A stretch of DNA of 64,000 bases from Lithodes maja (lineage: Eukaryota > Arthropoda > Malacostraca > Decapoda > Lithodidae), in assembly GCA_037953745.1 (NCBI GenBank), contig JBAKBP010006597.1, forward strand, positions 1-64,000, given 5' to 3'. The notes beneath the pieces are model-generated. The model ran no database searches. It saw only the letters and a list, made by a program, of their open reading frames with translations, and was not told the origin of the DNA. Made by a program: the position numbers and the translations under genes. Numbering within the stretch: the stretch's first letter is position 1; each line of letters opens with the position of its first letter. Of the stretch, positions 58,950-64,000 are shown one piece after another.

Positions 58950-59453
58950 GAGTTAGTTGTTTTTTCTGGTCCTCCTTCTTCCTCATGTTTAGCCCAAATA
59001 GTTTTCAGGTTATAAGACGTTCGGCCCATTAATTTGGCACCGGTAATGAACAATATAGCTTGAAAAATTACGTTGCCTTTAGAAATGAAGGTGTTAATCC
59101 GTGTACTCTCTATAAACAACGCTCATTCCCACATTATTTGTTCGGTATCAGGAGCTACGAAAGGAAAGAATGGTTTAAAGAACACCCCCCTGAGACCTTT
59201 TGCTACTTTCCTTTGTCCATATTAAAACTGTTCGTGTCATTTAGGTGTCGATATTTTCCTGGTTAGCGATAGCGAGCCTGTAATTATTGAGGGACCTGTC
59301 TTTGGCCGGCCCATTTTTTTACCTAAAAATTTACAAATATATCTAAAAGGGGGATCTTGGGGATATTTGTTTTAATTTTGATGGAGGTCTCGGGAAGAAA
59401 CACAAATATTAATTAATAAGAACATCGGCCAAAAACAAACACTTCCCCCTTAA
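58950..59453 (+). mobile_element. TTAA-ended structured MITE with internal insert
   Basis: The start region CCTCCTTCTTCCTCATGTTTAG is at about 58970. The core TTTAGGTGTCGATATTTTCC, TAGCGATAGCGAGCCTGTAA, TTGGCCGGCCCATTTTTTTAC lies at 59240-59330, then GATGGAGGTCTCGGG and an end CACTTCCCCC then TTAA (59450-59453). About 150 bp (59050-59200) are extra relative to other copies. Confidence 0.6.
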
Positions 59454-59704
59454 TTTAAGTAGTAGCGTCATAACAGATAGATCGTTTGGAAAGAAAGAGG
59501 TTACTATTAAGGCAGGTGCCCCGTGAGTGATGGAAGCCGTTAAGACAATGACTAAGACAAGGAGAAGTGATTAGGGACCAGGAAGATGATATTAGAGGCC
59601 ATGTTACCCGGAATACAAGGCTATTTACCACCAGGCAAGGGAGGGCAGCAGGGAACTCAAACATAAATCTGGGTTGAAAAGCATGATGACTTTGTGATAG
59701 CTGT

Positions 59705-59706
<2 letters not shown>

Positions 59707-59749
<43 letters not shown>
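59707..59749 (-). repeat. Poly(T) run of 43 bp
   Basis: An uninterrupted T run, possibly the poly(A) tail of an unidentified minus-strand insertion. Confidence 0.9.
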
Positions 59750-59751
<2 letters not shown>

Positions 59752-59814
59752 GCATGTCGTTAGTTGGCAGGACGTAGTCTTTTCCAAGATATTAGTTAAT
59801 AGTAACTACTATAT

Positions 59815-59965
59815 AGCGTTAGAAATATACAATAAGGTGCGCAGTGTGATGAGTAAAGATGGGAGTATGAATGATGAAGTGCGGGAGAGGGTACAATAGG
59901 GGAAGAGAGTTGTAGGAGCGCTGAAAGTAGTGACAGGGAATGGTTTGTTGAGCATGGCAATATAA
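59815..59965 (+). pseudogene. LINE ORF2 fragment (post-RT region)
   Basis: Reads EIYNKVRSVMSKDGSMNDE, VRERVQ, stop, GKRVVGALKVVTGNGLLSM. The VxxRVxxGxxVxGAL pattern belongs to the region after RT in a common arthropod LINE group. It may be part of the same lost copy as 61690-61955. Confidence 0.5.
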
Positions 59966-60290
59966 TAATAATAATAATAATAATAAACGGTTTATTAAAG
60001 AATGGCAGCCTCATGAGCTGAAAATACACATTTTACAATTTAGTGGATGAACATGAGATGTACAGATATGAGGATGGTAAGCTTAGTTTACAAACAAAAT
60101 AAATAAATACAATAATGATGCATGTGCAGAATACAAATTATCATAAAATAACCATGAGAGTAAGTGATATACAGTACATAATATACACTTTTATTTACTT
60201 ACTCATATACAGAACAACACAAACGCTCACGTATGCACACAAACATACATACATACAGAAACTGTTTTGGTATGGTTAGGGTAAAGAAGA
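59966..60290. other. Short ATA repeat and AT-rich stretch
   Basis: An (ATA)8 run at 59963-59986, then AT-rich sequence with no feature recognised. Confidence 0.45.
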
Positions 60291-60291
60291 G

Positions 60292-60330
60292 GGTGCAGGT
60301 ACTACAATGGGAGGTTAATCCTCGGTAGTG

Positions 60331-60370
<40 letters not shown>

Positions 60371-60610
60371 TGTGACAGAAGGCGAAATATGGAAGAGGTG
60401 CAGGTGCAGGTGCAGATGGAAGGGTGCAGGTACTACAATGGGAGGTTAATCCTCGGAGGGTAGGTGTGTGTGTGTGTGTGTGTGTGACAGAAGGCGAAAT
60501 ATGGAAGAGGTGCAGGTGCAGATGGAAGGGTGCAGGTACTACAATGGGAGGTTAATCCTCGGTAGGTGTGTGTGTGTGTGTGTGTGACAGAAGGCGAAAT
60601 ATGGAAGAGC
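60292..60610 (+). repeat. (TG)n-bearing tandem repeat, about 3 copies
   Basis: Units of about 100 bp contain GGGTGCAGGTACTACAATGG, GAGGTTAATCCTCGG, a TG run of variable length and GACAGAAGGCGAAATATGGA. The TG run shortens from the first to the third unit. Confidence 0.9.
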
Positions 60611-61160
60611 TGGGCGTTCTATTGTTAAGGGTGGAAATACATGGATGAAGATACGCGAACACTTAATAATAGATAATGCTTATGCATAGATTTATAATCA
60701 GAAGTTGCGCTAGTGAGCAATATGTTCTCGCTCATATGTACGTATACTTACATACATATGTGCATATGACCATATAAATACACGTACAGTACATATATAT
60801 ATTATATACCTTATATTCTCAACCGGGCTCGAACCATTGACAGCACATACACACAGACATACATATACATAAATATATGCACATTACATGCTTGTATGCT
60901 CTTCTCTTATCCTACCTGATACTCTCAGCCGGGCTCGAACCACAAACAGTATACACTATAGACACATATATATATACATAAATAACGCATACATACATAC
61001 ACATATACGCACATACACATATACTGCACATACATATATACATATATACACATATACATAAACAAACTCAAGCAAATACATACATAAATTATATTCTAAT
61101 ACACACACGCACACACACTTATGCATATATTATTAAAGGTGGGCGCGTATATATGGTGTG
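60611..61160. other. CATA-rich stretch with two tRNA-like scraps
   Basis: CTCAACCGGGCTCGAACCAT (about 60818-60837) and CTCAGCCGGGCTCGAACCAC (about 60925-60944) are, in reverse complement, good box B sequences, each followed by CAGCACATA or CAGTATACA. No box A was found. The rest is degenerate CATA/TACA microsatellite. Confidence 0.5.
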
Positions 61161-61168
61161 ACAGGCCG

Positions 61169-61651
61169 TTAATACACATTATTAATAATATTAACAATGG
61201 TTGGGATAGGACTATTTTTATATCTGTCAGTTCTTGCTCTTATTGGTTGGAGTGTGTTGAAATGACGAGCTGCACGTGTAGGTCTAGGGGCGTCTGGTGG
61301 AAGTAAGTTTCTGTGTCGTGGGTGAACAAGCAGCTTAGATGCAAACTGTTTGAGTGTGTTGTAGTGGTGGGTTGAGAGTGCAGGTATGCTAAGGGTGGTG
61401 AGAGCTTCCTCGTACCCTGGATATGTGCCACCCAGGATGATCCTGCATGCCCTCCTCTGAACTCTCTCCAGTTTACGTTGTTGTGTTAGGGTTAGAGAGG
61501 AGTCATTGCATGATTGGGTGGTTATCCCGACATTGACGTATGGGAGTGAAGCATGCACGTTGTTGGAGAGACATAAATCAGGAGTGAGAAGGGTGAAATG
61601 AGTTTCTTGAGAAGTGTGTGTGGAGTTGCATGGAGAGATAGCCAGACGCAT
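61169..61651 (-). pseudogene. LINE ORF2 C-terminal fragment
   Basis: 160 codons are open. The part from residue 55 on has KLERVQRRACRIILGG, YPGYEEALTTLSIPAL, KQFASKLLVHPRHRNLLPP and PTRAARHFNT, which is the C-terminal domain after RT in several LINE clades. It is a different family from CR1-1, CR1-2 and the 54-kb element. It lacks RT, so it is a 5'-truncated copy. Confidence 0.7.
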
Positions 61652-61689
61652 CAGGAAGTATGAGAGTGTTGTGGTTTGGATGTGGATGT

Positions 61690-61955
61690 CCTGGAGAGTG
61701 TGTAAACACCTTGAGCTAGTTCGGTCATGTGGAACGTATGGGGAGCAAGAGAATGACTAAGAGAATGTTCGAGAGTGAACTGGAAGGGCAGAGAGCAAAA
61801 GGCAGACCGAGAACGAGGTGGAAGGATGGAGTGAAGAGGTATATAAGTGAAAGTGGTATTGGATGGGTGCAGGGGTGCCCGTTGACAGAGGTTTATGGAG
61901 GAGATTCATTCGTGGTCACCCCCTCGGGGATCGTGACGTCTGGCAATAGATAGAT
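61690..61955 (+). pseudogene. LINE ORF2 C-terminal fragment
   Basis: Contains VERMGSKRMTKRMFESELEG, QRAKGRPRTRWKDGVKRYI and, in the next frame, RRFIRGHPLGDRDVW. WFGHVERM...GRPRTRW is the conserved end of many arthropod LINE ORF2 proteins. A frame change near 61870 separates the two parts. Confidence 0.65.
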
Positions 61956-62106
61956 GTAGATACTTATTTACAGTTCAGACTATAAGAAGGTATATATCGA
62001 GGTAAAAATGCTAATGAACGAAAATGGAAGTGGAGAAAAGGAGACAGGGATAACTGTAGTAGGGATAATGTAGTAGTAGGGAGAGAAGAAAATACCAAAA
62101 GAGGGA

Positions 62107-62415
62107 TTTAAGAGTAGTTGGGAGATGGAGAGGTACCAACAGAGGGAGGGAGGGGGGGAGGGTTATAAGAGTAGTTGGGAGAGGGAGAGGTACCAACAGA
62201 GGGAGGGAGGGAGGGATATAAGAGTAGTTGGGAGAGGGAGAGGTACCAACAGAGGGAGGGAAGGAGGGATATAAGAGTAGTTGGCAGAGGGAGAGGTACC
62301 AACAGAGGGAGGGAGGGAGGGATATAAGAGTAGTTGGGAGGGGGAGAGGTACCAACAGAGGGAGGGAGGGAGGGTTATAAGAGTAGTTGGGAGAGGGAGA
62401 GGTACCAACAGAGAG
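62107..62415 (+). repeat. 53-bp G-rich tandem repeat, about 6 units
   Basis: Period 53 bp (first unit 55). Each unit contains AGAGTAGTTGGGAGAGGGAG, AGGTACCAACAGAGGG and an AGGGAGGGAGGGATATA end. It abuts the LTR at 62418. Confidence 0.93.
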
Positions 62416-62417
62416 AG

Positions 62418-62984
62418 TGTCGGGAATTTAGATAAGGTTAAATTTCATCACTGGTACATGATATATCCCAACAAATAGTTATATAATATAATTACCAACG
62501 AGGTATTCGTCGATGGGTATAATCCAGTCCCCCACACACGGCTAGTTCAATTGCATGACATGTAGGAATGTTCACATAATACAATATCGATACAATGAAC
62601 TTAGCTTAAGAGGACTGGTGATGTAGGACTGTTGTTATATATTAGTAGTTGTAGCACATGGTGAACTGTGGGTTGAGTCAGAGCCGGGGGGAGGAGATGT
62701 TGACTGTATGGTGTTGATTGAGAGACTAAAGGGCCAGCGTCCGATCGCTTCGCGAAATTACATATGGCTGCCGGCTCATAATAATTATAACCCAAAACTT
62801 GGTTTCAAAAATACATCTAGAGCTGATGTAGATATTTATACATTACAGTTAATATTTAACCTAACTTAAGAATAAACTACAATACACAAAGAACCAGCCG
62901 AAATCGTACAAGCGATACGATACCGCCAAATTCAAATGTCCTATTGGACCAAAACCTGTCGGGATCATTACCCTATTCCCGACA
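62418..62984 (-). repeat. LTR of a second BEL/Pao element (3' LTR)
   Basis: 567 bp with TGTCGGGAAT at the left and its perfect inverse ATTCCCGACA at the right, so TG...CA ends and 10-bp inverted termini. It directly follows, in element orientation, a purine-rich tract and a pol C-terminus, as a 3' LTR should. It has no sequence match to the LTR at 19853. No second copy is in the window. Confidence 0.8.
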
Positions 62985-63003
62985 TATTGCCCGCCACCAA
63001 AAA
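62985..63003 (-). promoter_or_regulatory. Putative polypurine tract
   Basis: On the minus strand TTTTTGGTGGCGGGCAATA precedes the LTR. It is G-rich but not a perfect purine run. Confidence 0.5.
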
Positions 63004-63049
63004 TGATATACAGGAGCTATATACAGAGAACAAAAAAAGGACATCGAAG

Positions 63050-63597
63050 TCAAAGATCACCTTGTTTGATCTTTGATCTCCAAAGATCCACGGAACTCAT
63101 AGCCGTCCTCCTTTTGGGACGAGCGCCACCTGAAGCCTGAGGAGGATCATCCTTCTCATCATCAGCTGCCCCACCTTGAGGAGCACTGTCACCAGCACTC
63201 TCCCGCGGAGGGGTATCAGTAGAGACGCCAGGATCATCCGGCAGTTCTACATCCTGCTCCAAGGGATATAACCTTACGACTGGGCGAGTAGTAACCCCAG
63301 TCGAAGTTCGTATTCTAGCAACCCTTATAAGACCATCAATGCCCTGGAACAAATCGATAATCCTCCAAAGCTTCCAAAATAACCTAGGACGCTCATCATG
63401 AATCAGGACGATATCCCCGATACGAGGCCATCGTTGATTCGTCCCTTTGATCTTATGAGAGTGACGCTCGCGAAGAGACAGCAAATATTCTTGGGTCCAC
63501 CGTTTCCATAGATCGTCGGACACCTTGTTTACATACTGGAAGCGACGACGTGTGGCGTCAGCATTGCCGAACGTAGGGTCTTGCAGATCTTAGTCAT
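63050..63597 (-). pseudogene. BEL/Pao pol C-terminus (DUF5641-like), second element
   Basis: 157 residues from the first Met, with coding similarity back to about 63597 (FQYVNKVSDDLWKRW). Landmarks WTQEYLLSLRERHSHK, RPRLFWKLWRII, RVARIRTSTGVTTRPV and VRLYPLEQD parallel the end of the 20.7-kb pol, but the sequence is diverged, so it is another family. A Pro/Asp/Gly-rich tail ends in VDLWRSKIKQGDL. The rest of pol is absent: the element is cut at about 63597 and joins unrelated sequence. Confidence 0.85.
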
Positions 63598-63620
63598 TTA
63601 CGGACGATCTAGGAAAGGTA

Positions 63621-64000
63621 TTAACCCGGGAGCTGCGGGGAGACTCTTAAGAGTTCCCCCGGCGGACTGCGGGAAGACTCTTGTGAGTAAGTAAAATAAA
63701 AAATCAACTTTTGACATCGACATTTTTTTTTTTTTTTTTTTTTTTTTAATTTTTTTTTTTTTTTTTGGCCCCTGGGCCATGCAAAATCTCAGTCCTCTAC
63801 CTCCCCTCCTTCCCCACTTTCCTCCTATCCTTCAGTTATCACCTATTTTCCCTATTATTCCCTTATTCTGAGGTATATTTTCGTGCTAACATTAGCGAGT
63901 TGCAAGCAGGGTGTTGTCATCACTGATGGCAAGCGAGTGCAAGAGAGAGAGAGAGAGTATCGATCGACTGTGTCTCAGTGGCCTTGCGGGAAATTGGCGG
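63621..64000. other. Possible third CCCGGGA-end TTAA element, poly(T) and window end
   Basis: TTAACCCGGGAGC at 63621-63633 matches the starts of the elements at 990 and 14477. Its right end is not found before the window ends. A T-rich run occupies 63723-63766. A short GA run lies at 63942-63957. Confidence 0.4.

Overview
This is a eukaryotic, non-coding, very repeat-rich window. I found no host protein-coding gene, no rRNA gene and no intact tRNA gene. Every long open frame that looks like a protein belongs to a transposable element or is a by-product of a tandem repeat. The mix (CR1-type, Jockey-like and other non-LTR elements, BEL/Pao LTR elements, tRNA-derived SINEs, Helitron and TTAA-flanked MITEs, long GA/TA microsatellites) suggests an arthropod. 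A decapod crustacean is the most plausible host, but that is inference and the sequence does not prove it.

Layout. 1-8.5 kb: worn fragments of several LINEs and SINEs, a TTAA-flanked element and a TA-centred palindrome. 8.55-12.1 kb: a 5'-truncated CR1-type LINE (here CR1-1, copy A) with an intact ORF2. 12.3-18.4 kb: a fold-back TTAA element, a 62-bp satellite, two more TTAA elements and a nest in which a CR1-1 fragment lies in a Helitron-like element that lies in a palindromic element. 19.85-26.8 kb: a BEL/Pao LTR retrotransposon on the minus strand with broken frames but nearly identical LTR segments. Its 5' LTR is cut by a second, apparently intact CR1-1 (copy B, 26.8-31.4 kb, minus), which keeps ORF1, ORF2 and a tandemly repeated 5' leader. 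31.8-36.1 kb: a 31-bp satellite of about 139 units. 36.2-39.4 kb: TTAA elements and an 18-bp minisatellite whose unit matches the end of one of those elements. 40.0-44.6 kb: a second, decayed CR1-type LINE (CR1-2, minus) whose ORF1 and ORF2 share one frame across a single UGA. 44.6-51.4 kb: GA-rich microsatellites and MITEs. 51.4-53.4 kb: AC repeats and a 22-bp satellite with a 154-bp higher-order unit. 54.2-64 kb: degenerate LINE fragments, another CR1-1 fragment inside a MITE, a motif-dense inverted-repeat element, and the 3' end plus LTR of a second BEL/Pao element.

How it fits together. CR1-1 (copies A and B differ by only a few residues) looks young and may encode what it needs: an ORF1 with an N-terminal Cys-rich finger and an SGNH-type esterase, and an ORF2 with AP endonuclease and reverse transcriptase. 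The TTAA-flanked elements fall into four groups by terminal sequence. They encode nothing and presumably depend on a piggyBac-like transposase elsewhere. The tandem arrays repeatedly abut or are interrupted by these mobile elements, so the window is best read as a layered record of insertions.
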